DNA of 64,000 nucleotides from Nostoc spongiaeforme FACHB-130 (GCF_014698475.1 NZ_JACJTB010000032.1:16523-80522); one strand, 5' to 3'. Counted from the stretch's first letter, positions 8,162 through 18,131 are shown. Translations and numbers: made by a program. The notes: generated by a model not told the origin, from the sequence alone.

Positions 8162-8650
8162 TTAAACATCAAAATGATATGATACTCCGCCTTCTTCATT
8201 GACTTTAAAATTTGCATTGAATTCTTTAGCTTTTTCGTCTAAAAATTCCCGCGCTACAGATGCAGGTAACTGCGACTGCATTGCAAAACCCAAAACAGTA
8301 ACTCTGCCATGATTTTGCTGTAACATTTGATAGAAAATTGATTGTAGGCGATCGCTCGCTTGTTGTTGAATTGCTTTTTGTTCTGTCTTACTCCGGCGGT
8401 ATAAAGATAAACTTAACCAACCACCCAACACCATTGTCGGCACACCAAATATCAAACCTTGTCTTGCTGTTGTATCCAGCATAAAAAGAGCTTCTTTATT
8501 CACAAAATCCTGCCCTGAATCTGCATCATTCCCAGACGGCAAAGGTTTTAGCATCGTATTTTTCTCCATTACCGCAGAGACTGAGAGTGTCAAAAACATG
8601 AATCCGAGTGTCAGTAACCAACCCGCCGCCAATTTTTCAGCAGTTTTCAT
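8162..8650 (-). CDS. Predicted two-helix membrane protein, unknown function
   Basis: I do not recognise a named family. The 162-residue product has a hydrophobic N-terminal segment (residues 8-27), a loop, and a second hydrophobic segment near 66-84 (LIFGVPTMVLGGWLSLSLY). A soluble C-terminal domain of about 75 residues follows: it begins with a Gln-rich helix and ends GRVTVLGFAMQSQLPASVA... HFDV, with a spacing reminiscent of a small winged-helix. It lies immediately upstream of the DUF423 gene on the same strand. Confidence 0.6.
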   Translation of the reverse strand: MKTAEKLAAGWLLTLGFMFLTLSVSAVMEKNTMLKPLPSGNDADSGQDFVNKEALFMLDTTARQGLIFGVPTMVLGGWLSLSLYRRSKTEQKAIQQQASDRLQSIFYQMLQQNHGRVTVLGFAMQSQLPASVAREFLDEKAKEFNANFKVNEEGGVSYHFDV

Positions 8651-8852
8651 AACTCGATTTTAAATTTAGGCTTTGCTTGTGATTTTAACTTCACTTTCCT
8701 CAACGTTCCAGTCTATAAGTCTGATTTTGATGACGACTGTGTGTGGACTGCAAACTGACTCCACAGAATCAAATCAAACAAGACTTACTTACGCACCAAA
8801 ATTGTTTGTGGAGATTGGGTGTGGGGGTGAAAGGGTACTTTAATAGCGTATT

Positions 8853-9284
8853 TTAACGAATCAAAACCAGTGTACCAGCTAAAATCAAGCCAGTTCCTAA
8901 TATCACTGGCGGCGTTAATTGTTCTTTGAGAAAGAGTGCTGAAAAAACTAGTACCAAAAGTAAACTCGATTTATCTAAAGGCGCGACTAAAGAAGCTTTC
9001 CCGATTTGTAAAGCTCGAAAGTAAAATAACCAAGATAAACCCGTTGATACACCAGAAAAGACAAGAAATAACAGGGTTTTAGGTGTAATTGTCAGCAGTG
9101 TATCTAGTTGTCCTTTGGCAAAAACCCAACCCCAAACCATGACTAAAATGACTACGGTGCGGATTGCGGTTGCTAAATTGGGGTTAATCGTCTCGACTCC
9201 TATCTTGGCAAAGATAGTCGTTAAGGCTGCAAAAAACGCTGATAGTAGGGCAAACAATATTGCAGTCGTTTCATTACTGAGCAT
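8853..9284 (-). CDS. EamA/DMT-family small membrane transporter
   Basis: The 143-residue protein has five hydrophobic helices. It has the EamA hallmarks: ALLSAFFAALTTIFAKIGVE at the N-terminus, FSGVSTGLSWLFYFRALQIG in the middle, and FLKEQLTPPVILGTGLILAG at the end. It is a single-EamA-repeat protein, half the size of ten-helix drug/metabolite transporters, so it probably works as a dimer in the inner membrane. The substrate is unknown. It is monocistronic; a large inverted repeat lies upstream at 9341-9424. Confidence 0.85.
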   Translation of the reverse strand: MLSNETTAILFALLSAFFAALTTIFAKIGVETINPNLATAIRTVVILVMVWGWVFAKGQLDTLLTITPKTLLFLVFSGVSTGLSWLFYFRALQIGKASLVAPLDKSSLLLVLVFSALFLKEQLTPPVILGTGLILAGTLVLIR

Positions 9285-9340
9285 TCAATCTCTCGAATAA
9301 TCTGAGCATTATTGAGAAATAATATCATTATTTTTTCAGG

Positions 9341-9424
9341 GAAAACGGTGCATATACTCTGAAGCAACACTTTTTATAAGCTGATATCCCTATTTTTTCT
9401 TGAAAGTATATGCCACTCGTTTTC
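9341..9424. repeat. Inverted repeat, 24-bp arms
   Basis: GAAAACGGTGCATATACTCT (9341-9360) pairs, with two small mismatches, with AGTATATGCCACTCGTTTTC (9405-9424) across about 40 bases. It lies just past the stop of the alpha/beta hydrolase gene and upstream of the EamA gene, so it may terminate the first or be a REP-like element. Confidence 0.6.
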
Positions 9425-9448
9425 ACCTAGAATTATAACTTTACATTT

Positions 9449-10387
9449 CTACTCAGAAATAGATATCACCCAATCTCGTAAAAGTTGATTGACCTGATCG
9501 GGAATTTCATCATGGGGACAATGACCAGCCCTGAGAAAATATTCAGTCAGTTGGGGGTAATATTGGCGGAATTTTTGTGAACGTTCTCGCGCTTTCATCC
9601 AAGGATCAGCCTCGCCCCACAGTAATAATAAAGGACAAGTTAATCTTTGCAATAGCACATCAACTTTTTCCCCTTGAGGACTGCTAAACACAGAAACAAA
9701 CACATCAAAAGCCCCAGTATCATAAGCAGGGCGAGAAATTTCTTCTACTAATTGGTCTGTAATTGCGGTTTTATCTAAATAAACTTTTTCTAAAGTGCGG
9801 CGAATTACCCAACGTTGTCGCACATATTGAAATATCAAAAATCGGGAAAAAGATTGTTGAAAAATCCACTTGACACTACTACCTAAGATTTTCTGTAGGG
9901 GTGATGGTTGTTTAGGTGGCTGGATTTGTGATTGTAAAGCTTCTGGTTCTTCTGTAGGTTTGGCTTCGCTAAAAGGGCCAGCACTATTGAGTAATACTAC
10001 CCCAGCAACACTATCAGGATATTGGGCAGCAACAGACAAACTTGCATAGCCACCAAGAGAGTTACCTGCAACGATCGCTCGGCGACCAATTACTTCACTG
10101 ATAAAATCATGAAGTTGGTCACGCCATAAGTCACCACTATACTGTAGTTTAGGTTTAGCCGATCGCCCGAATCCCAATAAGTCGATCGCAAACACTTCAA
10201 AATCTTGATACAATCCACTAATATTCTTTCGCCAGTGGTCTGTGGAAGCACCAAACCCATGCACCAACAGCAACGGCGGACGTTGCGATTGTGAACTCCC
10301 TGCATGTACATAGTAAATTTTCTGCCCTCGCCACTGCCAATATTGCCCAGGAACAGGATTTGTCAAAGGGGCTGTACTAACTTGCAT
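9449..10387 (-). CDS. Alpha/beta hydrolase
   Basis: The 312-residue protein has the oxyanion motif LLLVHGFGAS, the nucleophile elbow AGNSLGGYA (Ser near residue 118), an acid in LLLWGEADPW and the catalytic His in RAGHCPHDEIPDQV. A cap region lies between them. The fold hydrolyses ester, epoxide or C-C bonds; the substrate is not evident. An open frame extends upstream to 10615, but that extension is translated minisatellite (HLPPFPHLPPFP) and overlaps aroE, so I start at the ATG at 10387, before which the conserved family sequence is absent. Confidence 0.85.
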   Translation of the reverse strand: MQVSTAPLTNPVPGQYWQWRGQKIYYVHAGSSQSQRPPLLLVHGFGASTDHWRKNISGLYQDFEVFAIDLLGFGRSAKPKLQYSGDLWRDQLHDFISEVIGRRAIVAGNSLGGYASLSVAAQYPDSVAGVVLLNSAGPFSEAKPTEEPEALQSQIQPPKQPSPLQKILGSSVKWIFQQSFSRFLIFQYVRQRWVIRRTLEKVYLDKTAITDQLVEEISRPAYDTGAFDVFVSVFSSPQGEKVDVLLQRLTCPLLLLWGEADPWMKARERSQKFRQYYPQLTEYFLRAGHCPHDEIPDQVNQLLRDWVISISE

Positions 10388-10439
10388 AATTTTAAGTAAT
10401 GTTAAGTAGTTGTTAATAATTGTAGAGCAGGAGAGGGAA

Positions 10440-10537
10440 ATCCAGGGGGGTGGGAGGTGTGGGAAGGGTGGGAGGTGTGGGAAGGGTGGGAGGTGTGGGG
10501 GAGAAGAACAAATGACAAATGACAAATGACAAATGAC
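10440..10537. repeat. Minisatellite plus STRR array reaching the aroE start codon
   Basis: Three near-perfect copies of GGTGGGAGGTGTGGGAAG are followed by four copies of the 7-mer ACAAATG. The last copy provides the ATG of aroE (10533). The array separates the divergent hydrolase and aroE genes. Confidence 0.8.
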
Positions 10538-11405
10538 TAAAATTACAGGCACTACCAAATTATTAGGGGTAATTGGACATCCGGTGGAACATTCGCTGTC
10601 GCCGTTGATGCACAATGCTGCGATATCAGAATTAGGGTTAGATTACGTTTATTTACCTTTGCCGATCGCACCTGATAACTTAGAAATAGCGATCGCAGGT
10701 TTTGCGGCAATTGGGGTAACAGGTTTTAGTGTGACAATTCCCCATAAACAGGCAATTATGCCGTTATTATCAGAAATTACACCCGTAGCCCAGGCGATAG
10801 GTGCAGTCAATACTGTGACTCGCCAAAATCAGCGATGGATCGGGACAAACACAGATATAGAAGGATTTATCGCCCCCTTACAAACAACATACCAACAAGA
10901 TTGGAGTCAGAAAGTAGCCGTCATTTTAGGTAATGGTGGTGCAGCGAGGGCGGTGGTTGCAGGCTGTTATCAACTGGGTTTTGCGGAAATTTATGTTGTG
11001 GGACGCAATGAACAAAGATTAATCGAGTTTCGTGATAGTTGGGGAAGTTCACCCATAGCCGAAAAGTTGCAGGTTTATACCTGGGCTAGTCTTGCCAAAC
11101 TAATTCCCCAAGCCCATTTATTAGTGAATACAACGCCCATTGGGATGTATCCGCAAGTAGAAAACTCGCCTTTAAGTGTCGCAGAAATGGCTGATTTACC
11201 CCAAGGTGCGATCGCTTATGATTTAATTTATATCCCCCAACCGACAAAATTTCTCCAACAAGCTCAAAATCAAGGGGCTATAGCCATTGATGGGTTAGAA
11301 ATGCTAGTTCAACAAGGTGCAGCCGCTTTAAAAATTTGGTTACAAACAGAAACTGTCCCAGTTGAGATTATGCGCCAAGCACTGCGCCAACATTTAGGCT
11401 TATGA
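10533..11405 (+). CDS. aroE: Shikimate dehydrogenase (NADP+)
   Basis: The 290-residue enzyme reduces 3-dehydroshikimate to shikimate in aromatic amino acid synthesis. Key motifs: GHPVEHSLSPLMHN (substrate loop), SVTIPHK with the catalytic Lys, AVNT, GTNTDIEGF with the catalytic Asp, the nucleotide loop GNGGAARAV, and NTTPIGMYP. The length is normal for the family (270-290). The start codon is the last member of a heptamer repeat, so no ordinary ribosome-binding site is seen. Confidence 0.95.
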   Translation: MTKITGTTKLLGVIGHPVEHSLSPLMHNAAISELGLDYVYLPLPIAPDNLEIAIAGFAAIGVTGFSVTIPHKQAIMPLLSEITPVAQAIGAVNTVTRQNQRWIGTNTDIEGFIAPLQTTYQQDWSQKVAVILGNGGAARAVVAGCYQLGFAEIYVVGRNEQRLIEFRDSWGSSPIAEKLQVYTWASLAKLIPQAHLLVNTTPIGMYPQVENSPLSVAEMADLPQGAIAYDLIYIPQPTKFLQQAQNQGAIAIDGLEMLVQQGAAALKIWLQTETVPVEIMRQALRQHLGL

Positions 11406-11459
11406 AAAAGTGCTGAGTGCTGAGTGGGATTAGGCAAGGGAGAGGGGGTAGACAAGGTA

Positions 11460-11522
11460 GAAAAATTGCTCCCTTGTCCCCCTGTCCCCCTTGTCCCCTG
11501 CGGCCTTCATGAGCAATTTCTC
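11460..11522. terminator. Inverted repeat between convergent genes
   Basis: GAAAAATTGCTC (11460-11471) and GAGCAATTTCTC (11511-11522) can pair across a C/T-rich repeat (CCCTTGTCC units). It sits between the converging ends of aroE and the REC-kinase gene, so it may serve both. Confidence 0.5.
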
Positions 11523-11523
11523 A

Positions 11524-13203
11524 CTAAACACGCTCTGACAAGGTTAATGGTAGCTGAACTATGAACCTTGTCCAACCTTGGGAACTAGTAACTGTGATAT
11601 TTCCTTGCAGATATTCCACAAGTTTTTTGACCAAAGTTAAACCTAAACCTGTACCACTGTTAAATGTAGATTCGTCTTGCAGAACTTGGTAAGTATAATC
11701 AAAAATTGATAATTTATCTTGGTTTTGATTTTGGGATATGCGATAAAAAGGTTCAAAGATTTGAGATTGTTCTGTAGACGGAATTTCTATACCAGAATTG
11801 CTCACAATAATTTCTACCGCAGAAATTGGAACATCAGGTAATTTCTCTGGAGAATTTGGCTGATTAGAGATTGTTGTTAGTTGAACGCCAACTGTGATAC
11901 TTTCACCCAAAGGTGTATGTTTACAAGCATTTATGAATAACTCTGAGAAAATCCTGGTCAAAATAGCTAAATCAGTCGTAATATTGGGCAAATCTGGAGG
12001 AACTTCTACTTTTAAAATTTGCTGTTGAGTTTGAGCAAGATCCTGATAGCTTTCAGTAATATGGGGTAGCCAATCTTGTAGACGAATAGAAGTTAATTCT
12101 AGAGGATACATATCTGCGTCTACAAAACGCATATTTAATAAATCATCTACTAAATTTAGTTCGCGTTCGCATTCGTGACGTAAGATATTTATATAGTGAG
12201 CTACAGCATTTATTTCTGGAGGTTTACCAGACTGAATCATCCGTCGGCGATCGAGAATACTTTCCAGCATTGTAATTGCCATTTTAATGTTTGATAATGG
12301 CGTACGCATTTCATGAGAAGTAGCTGCGAGAAAATCTTCTTTTAACTGGTTTAGCCGTTGCAGTTCTGCCATTTGAATTTCTAACTGACGGGCGCGTTCA
12401 TTGGCTAGGTTGCGTTCTTGGCTTAATCTGCGTTGGGTATCATCTCGAAATACTAAGACTGCGCCTGTAATTTTACCTTGATTGTCGCGTAGGGGAGCCG
12501 CACTATCAGCAATGGGAATAGTTTTTTTATCTTTGGTAATTAATAAAGTGCGATCGCCTAAATATACAGTAGTTTCTTGTTGTAAAGCTGCATGAATGGG
12601 GTTTAATACAGGTACTTTAGTTTGTTCGTCAATTAGGGAAAAAATTTTTTCTAATAATTGATTTTTCCCTTCTTGTAATTGCCAGCCTGTAAGTGTTTCT
12701 GCCACTTGATTCATGTACTTAATCTGTAACTGGGGATCAACTACAATCACCCCATCACCCATACCCCGCAACACAGTACTTAAAAACTGTTCTCGTTCAT
12801 AGCGATTCAGTGCCGTTTGAATGGCTACATAGAGTTCTTGATCCCTAATGGGTTTAAGAATGTAACCAAAAGGAACAGTTAGTGTTGTTCTTTCTACAGT
12901 ACTTTGGTCAGAGTGTCCTGTAACATAGATAATCGGGATTTGTAAATTATTCCAAATTGCTTCTGCGGCTTGGATACCATCACTTTCACCCCGTAATCTA
13001 ATATCCATCAAAATCAAGTTTGGGCGCAGTGCAGTTGCTTTTTCTATAGCGTCTTCTGCGGTATCTGCAATATCAACAACGGTGTAACCCAAAGATTCTA
13101 AACTTTCTTGCAAATTAATGGCAAGAATATACTCATCTTCCACCACCAAGACTTTCACTGTCTTGGTTTTGTTTGTATCGGAGGAGATATCTATCATCTT
13201 CAT
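11524..13203 (-). CDS. REC-PAS-histidine kinase (hybrid sensor kinase)
   Basis: The 559-residue cytoplasmic protein has an N-terminal receiver (residues 16-135; phospho-acceptor Asp67 in LILMDIRL, Lys in LKPIRD). A PAS domain follows (about 140-260). Then comes a HisKA dimerisation domain with the phospho-His in ATSHEMRTPLSN, and a HATPase domain (INACKHTP N-box, GTGLGLTLVKKL G-box). No membrane segment is seen. Its ATG overlaps the stop of the upstream giant kinase (ATGA at 13200-13203), so the two are translationally coupled. A phosphorelay from the big kinase to this receiver is a reasonable inference. The output is unknown, as no DNA-binding domain is visible. Confidence 0.92.
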   Translation of the reverse strand: MKMIDISSDTNKTKTVKVLVVEDEYILAINLQESLESLGYTVVDIADTAEDAIEKATALRPNLILMDIRLRGESDGIQAAEAIWNNLQIPIIYVTGHSDQSTVERTTLTVPFGYILKPIRDQELYVAIQTALNRYEREQFLSTVLRGMGDGVIVVDPQLQIKYMNQVAETLTGWQLQEGKNQLLEKIFSLIDEQTKVPVLNPIHAALQQETTVYLGDRTLLITKDKKTIPIADSAAPLRDNQGKITGAVLVFRDDTQRRLSQERNLANERARQLEIQMAELQRLNQLKEDFLAATSHEMRTPLSNIKMAITMLESILDRRRMIQSGKPPEINAVAHYINILRHECERELNLVDDLLNMRFVDADMYPLELTSIRLQDWLPHITESYQDLAQTQQQILKVEVPPDLPNITTDLAILTRIFSELFINACKHTPLGESITVGVQLTTISNQPNSPEKLPDVPISAVEIIVSNSGIEIPSTEQSQIFEPFYRISQNQNQDKLSIFDYTYQVLQDESTFNSGTGLGLTLVKKLVEYLQGNITVTSSQGWTRFIVQLPLTLSERV

Positions 13204-16200
13204 GCCCTACTTTTTGTAAAAGTAATTTTAAATTCTGTACCTTGTTGAGAATTAAATTCCATCGTTCCTCTTAACTGTTTCACTAAACCTTGGACAAGAA
13301 TAATACCCAATGTTTTTGTGTGTTGAGGATTAAAGTCTTGAGGCAGTCCAACGCCATTGTCTTGAATGATTAATATCAAGTTTGAATTATCTTGTTGCTC
13401 TAAGCTAACGATAATTTCTCCTGTGCTTTGATGAGGAAAAGCGTATTTTAAAGCATTAGAAACTAATTCATTGATAATCAAACCACAAGGTATGGCCGTT
13501 TCAATGTCTAAGCTGGCATTATTAACTTGGATTTTAAGTTTAATACAGTTAGGCGTGACATTGTAAGAATCAAATAAATGAGTGGTTAAATCGGGGATGT
13601 ATTGAGCAAAATCTATATTTGCTAAATCGGCGGAACGATAGAGTTTTTCATGAACTAAGGCAATAGAAGCAATACGATTTTGACTATCGCGTAAAATAGC
13701 TGTGGCTTCGGTGTCTTGTGTCCGTCGGCATTGCATTTGTAACAAACTACTAACAATGCCTAAATTGTTTTTGACACGATGATGAATTTCTTTGAGTAAA
13801 ACCTCTTTTTCTTTCAGTGACGCTTTGAGTTGCTCTTGGACTTGCTTTTGTTCGGTAATGTCTTGGTGAACTGCAACGAAAACTTGTCCATACTCAGGAT
13901 GCTCAAACATAGAAGTTGTCGCACTACACCAGAAAGGTGTGCCATCTTTTTTCACATTGTGGACTTCATAGCTGGCTTCACCATGTTGTAAAACAGTTGT
14001 ACTGATGGCTTGATTCACTGCTTCAGCTTCCGCTTGATCCTTGGCATAATTGATAATTGAGATATGTAGGCCAGTTAATTCATCAGTATCATAACCAAAC
14101 ATTTTCTCAAACTTAGGATTGGCATAAACGATAATTCCATCACTGGCGCGAACCAAGCAGATTCCTTCGGCCATGTTGCGTGTAATGACTGCTTGTAGTT
14201 CTAGCATTTGTTGGGCGCGTTTCTGCTCTGTGATATTAATGCAACTCCCGACAATGCGGTAAACACGGTGATTATTGTCTCTTAAGGGAGTCAGGCTGGT
14301 GAACCACCAAGTTTCTTGGCCTTTAAATGGTAAACATTCTTCATAAGTAATAGTTGTACCTGCATTGAGACAATTTTGATAATGTTGTCTTACCTTCATC
14401 GCCGCAGTGGGAGGAAGCAACTGTTCTGGGGTTTTGCCTTGCACATCATCGGAAATTAGGCCTGTGAGTTCTTCGTGAGCATTATTCAAACCGACATAAC
14501 GAAAATCATTATCGACAACATCGACCACAAAAATTGCCTGTGCGACACCATCGTAAATACTGCGTAAAAAATTTTCTTTTTCTTGCAGTGCTTGTTCTGC
14601 TTGTTTGCGATCGCTAATATTAAATGCCACTCCCTGTAAAATTGGAGTTTTGCCATCGGGTGCTAACACTAAACGCGCCTGATCCTGTACCCAAATGACT
14701 TTGTTATCTTGAGTCATCATCCGATATTCAATGTTGAGAGGCTCTCCTGTAGCCAGCGTAGTTTGGACTGCTTGTAAGACAAATGGGTGATCTTGGGGAT
14801 TGACAAAGTTTACCCAACTGTTGCAGAGGCCTGCTTCCCATTCTTGTGCTGGGACATTGAGTAATGTTTGAATTTGGGGGCTGATGTAGGCAAATTCCGA
14901 ACTACCTGCGATTGGTGATGTGTAAACTACGCCGGGAATTTGCTCAACTAAAGTGCGATATTGCAATTCGGCTTGCTTGAGTTTTTCTTCTGCTAGTTTG
15001 CGATCGCTAATATCAATAATTACACCCAACATCCGAATTGGCTGACCCTCTGTGTTGTAAATTCCGTGTCCTTTTCCTGTTAGCCAACGAATTTCGCCAT
15101 TAGGAAAAATTACCCGATATTCTGCCTCAAAATTAGTATGATCTGCCAAAGCCTGGGAGATACTCAATTCAACTTTCTCTATATCCTCTGGATGAACAGC
15201 ATCACGCCATAATTGATATTGGGCTGTTGATGTTTCTGGATCTAAGCCTAGCAAGCGACAGTGGTTGTCGTTCCAGATCACTTCATTTGTTTGCAGATTC
15301 CAATCCCAGGTACCAATTCGGGTATATTCTAATGTGAGTCGCTGTTGTTCTTCACTTATAGTTAATGCTGCTTCTGCTAATTTGCGATCGCTAATATCAG
15401 TCACTCGTACCAAATTCATCACCTGCTCGGCAACTCGAATTTGTTTAACTGCAATATTTCCCCAAAAACAATTGCCCTGCTTTGTAACGTACTCAATTTC
15501 CTGGCTCCAACATCCTTGCTGATTTATTTTTACCAGAATCTCAGCTACCTCCTGAGAACTCAACGGTCGTTTGTGCAGGGTTTGTCCTTTGATTCCAATC
15601 AGGTCAGCTTTACATCGCGCCGCAAATAATTCTACGGCTCGATGGTTGCAGTCAATAGTTAATAGTGTTTCAGGATCAACCAAAAACAGAGCATCAGCCG
15701 ATTCGTTATAAATGGCTTCGAGCAAATCACGGCTCTTGATAATTTCTAACTCAGCTTGTTTCCGCTCCGTAATATCGAGAATGGCTCCAAATAACTTCAC
15801 TTGTTGATGTTTTGTATCATAAGCTACCTCTGCTTTTGATTCTAAGTAGCGCATTGAGCCATCAGGTCGAATAATGCGGTATTCCACGTTAATTGGGGCT
15901 GAATCAACAATTGCCGCTAAAAAATGGGCTTGTAAAACTGGCCGATCATCTGGGTGAACCATTTGCAGAAATTCTGCTTGAGTTGGTGCTGGTTGAATTG
16001 GGTAAAGACCAAAAATCAGAAAGGTTTCCGTTGACCAAATTTGCTGTTCATCACCCAAGTTCCATTCCCAACTGCCAACATGGGCGATATGCTGGGCAGC
16101 ATTTAGCTGTAATTCACTGCGACGTAATTTTTCCTCTGCTTGAATGCGATCGCGTAATGCCGCTTGTCGTTCAGTAATATCTCGGCCTTCAGGAATTAAC

Positions 16201-18131
16201 AAAATAACTTCGCCAGTTTCATCCTGGAGTGGACGCAAGGAGAAATCAATTGTTGCTACTTGGTTATTTGCTCCCAAAACATCCACTTCATAGCGGACAA
16301 AGTTTCCTTGAGCTGCTGAAGCAATTGCCTGTTTAAGTTGCTCTTGAGTTTCTGGTGAAATTGTCCACCAGTGTGTGTCCCAAAATGGTCGATTAATTAC
16401 ATCTTCCGGCTTGATTCCTGCAAAATCAAGCGCAGTTTGATTTGCCTCTAGCAAAGTTCCATCAACACTCAGCAGCCCAATAAACTGAAATGAATTGTTG
16501 AAAATGCCACGAAATCTACGTTCGCTGGCTTGTAAAGCGGCTTCTGCTTGCTTGCGTTCTGTAATATCTTGAGCAGTACCGTAAAGGCGGACTACTTCTC
16601 CATAATTATTAAACTCGGCATAGCCAATCCCCTCCACATAAATTTCAACATTGTCAGTTCTAGTAGCACGCATCACTAGTTTGTAAGATTCACCAGTGGA
16701 GATAGCACGCACTACCGCTTGGTCTAATTTTTCTCGATCTTCGGGGTGATATAGTTGTAAATTTTCTTCATAGCTGGGGGGTGAGAGTTTACTGTCTCGT
16801 CGAAAAAGTTCAAACAGTCCTTTTGACCAGCTAATTTTACCTGTGGCAAGGTCATAATCCCAGTTACCCAAACGAGCAACGCGCTGCGCTTCTTCTAACA
16901 AAGCTTCATTTTTGCGGAGTATTTCTTCAGTGCGTTTAAATTCTGTAATATCAACTACCATGCCATCCCAAGCTATGCGACCATCTTCCAATCGACGTGG
17001 CGAGGAACGAAAATGACACCACTTCAATTTGCCACTGGGTGTGCAGATTCGCAGTTGAATATCAAAAATACTGAGATGCTGTTTTGACTCATTCTCAGCG
17101 TTATAAAGTCGGGGGATGTCTTCTGGGATAAATTGACGATAGAGTAGGCTGGCATCTTTCAGTGCATCTGCGGCGCTCACTTCCATGATGTTTTCAATTC
17201 CCGCACTTAAATAATAAAAGCGATCGCTACCATCTAATTCTCGAATGACTTTGTAAATTGCCCCATTCGGTAAGTTATCTCCAATTCGCCGCAACATCGC
17301 TTCCCGTTCTTGCAAAACCAATTCTACTTGTTTGCGGTCTGTAATCTCTCCCAATGAACCAACCAACCGCACAGGATTTCCTTGCTCATCCCAAACGGCT
17401 TTGGCGCGTGATCTAAACCATCCGTAACTACCATCTTTACGACGTAACCGATATTCAACGTTATACTCTGGGGCTTGTTGTAATAAATAAGCTGTTTGAG
17501 CGGCTATGACTTGTTCATAATCATTAGGATGTATGCGTTTACTCCATTCATCATCTTCATTGCTCAGTTCATGATGCTGATATCCCAACATCTCATACCA
17601 ACGTTCTGAGCGATAAGTTTGATTAGTTGGTATGTCCCAATCCCAAATCGCCTCACTCGTACCAGCCACAGCCAAGTGCCAACGTTCTTCACTGCACCGT
17701 AATGCTGCTTCTATTTTTTGGCGTTCGCTAATTTCTCGCGCTAGTTCTTTGTTTGTGGCTTCTAGTTGTGCAGGACTGGGAAAGGTTAGGGCTTGTGGCA
17801 TTAAACGTATCAGTTCTAATGCGGTGTATAGTGAGACTAAAGCTGCGATCGCTTTCATCCCGCCACTCAGCCAATATATAGGATGCCAAAGCGTCCAAAT
17901 TTCTATCCAGTGACTTGTGCCACAACTCAGCATTAATAAAGCAAACAGCAAAAAAATCCAGTTAAATGGTAAATCTGGGCGTTTGCGAACAAAATATAGT
18001 AGGGTGCAGGGAATAGAATAGTAAGCGATCGCAATCAAACTATCAGATACAATATGCAGCCATAACAACATTGATTGCCCAGCATCGCTATGATTACAAG
18101 GAATCAACGGTATTTGTATAAAAATATTCAT
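13200..18131 (-). CDS. Ethylene-receptor-like multi-PAS histidine kinase
   Basis: The 1643-residue protein opens with three transmembrane helices (residues about 22-115) closely resembling the plant ETR1 ethylene-binding domain. SDSLIAIAYYSIP and LMLSCGTSHWIEIWT carry Asp30, Tyr37, Cys70 and His74. These align with ETR1 Asp25, Tyr32, Cys65 and His69 at a constant offset of five; Cys and His bind Cu(I) in ETR1. Ten PAS/PAC repeats follow, each closing with an ITERKQAE-type linker. The C-terminus is a HisKA_2 kinase: phospho-His in KEIHHRVKNNLG near residue 1447, then HATPase motifs IINELVSNALKYAF and DNGVGLP. It is the first gene of a two-gene operon with the REC-PAS kinase. Ethylene or another small-ligand sensing at the membrane is inferred. 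Confidence 0.9.
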   Translation of the reverse strand: MNIFIQIPLIPCNHSDAGQSMLLWLHIVSDSLIAIAYYSIPCTLLYFVRKRPDLPFNWIFLLFALLMLSCGTSHWIEIWTLWHPIYWLSGGMKAIAALVSLYTALELIRLMPQALTFPSPAQLEATNKELAREISERQKIEAALRCSEERWHLAVAGTSEAIWDWDIPTNQTYRSERWYEMLGYQHHELSNEDDEWSKRIHPNDYEQVIAAQTAYLLQQAPEYNVEYRLRRKDGSYGWFRSRAKAVWDEQGNPVRLVGSLGEITDRKQVELVLQEREAMLRRIGDNLPNGAIYKVIRELDGSDRFYYLSAGIENIMEVSAADALKDASLLYRQFIPEDIPRLYNAENESKQHLSIFDIQLRICTPSGKLKWCHFRSSPRRLEDGRIAWDGMVVDITEFKRTEEILRKNEALLEEAQRVARLGNWDYDLATGKISWSKGLFELFRRDSKLSPPSYEENLQLYHPEDREKLDQAVVRAISTGESYKLVMRATRTDNVEIYVEGIGYAEFNNYGEVVRLYGTAQDITERKQAEAALQASERRFRGIFNNSFQFIGLLSVDGTLLEANQTALDFAGIKPEDVINRPFWDTHWWTISPETQEQLKQAIASAAQGNFVRYEVDVLGANNQVATIDFSLRPLQDETGEVILLIPEGRDITERQAALRDRIQAEEKLRRSELQLNAAQHIAHVGSWEWNLGDEQQIWSTETFLIFGLYPIQPAPTQAEFLQMVHPDDRPVLQAHFLAAIVDSAPINVEYRIIRPDGSMRYLESKAEVAYDTKHQQVKLFGAILDITERKQAELEIIKSRDLLEAIYNESADALFLVDPETLLTIDCNHRAVELFAARCKADLIGIKGQTLHKRPLSSQEVAEILVKINQQGCWSQEIEYVTKQGNCFWGNIAVKQIRVAEQVMNLVRVTDISDRKLAEAALTISEEQQRLTLEYTRIGTWDWNLQTNEVIWNDNHCRLLGLDPETSTAQYQLWRDAVHPEDIEKVELSISQALADHTNFEAEYRVIFPNGEIRWLTGKGHGIYNTEGQPIRMLGVIIDISDRKLAEEKLKQAELQYRTLVEQIPGVVYTSPIAGSSEFAYISPQIQTLLNVPAQEWEAGLCNSWVNFVNPQDHPFVLQAVQTTLATGEPLNIEYRMMTQDNKVIWVQDQARLVLAPDGKTPILQGVAFNISDRKQAEQALQEKENFLRSIYDGVAQAIFVVDVVDNDFRYVGLNNAHEELTGLISDDVQGKTPEQLLPPTAAMKVRQHYQNCLNAGTTITYEECLPFKGQETWWFTSLTPLRDNNHRVYRIVGSCINITEQKRAQQMLELQAVITRNMAEGICLVRASDGIIVYANPKFEKMFGYDTDELTGLHISIINYAKDQAEAEAVNQAISTTVLQHGEASYEVHNVKKDGTPFWCSATTSMFEHPEYGQVFVAVHQDITEQKQVQEQLKASLKEKEVLLKEIHHRVKNNLGIVSSLLQMQCRRTQDTEATAILRDSQNRIASIALVHEKLYRSADLANIDFAQYIPDLTTHLFDSYNVTPNCIKLKIQVNNASLDIETAIPCGLIINELVSNALKYAFPHQSTGEIIVSLEQQDNSNLILIIQDNGVGLPQDFNPQHTKTLGIILVQGLVKQLRGTMEFNSQQGTEFKITFTKSRA

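Noticed and set aside
10388..10615. N-terminal extension of the alpha/beta hydrolase (open frame up to 10615)
   Set aside because: It is translated minisatellite (HLPPFPHLPPFP) and overlaps the divergent aroE start; the conserved family sequence begins only after 10387.
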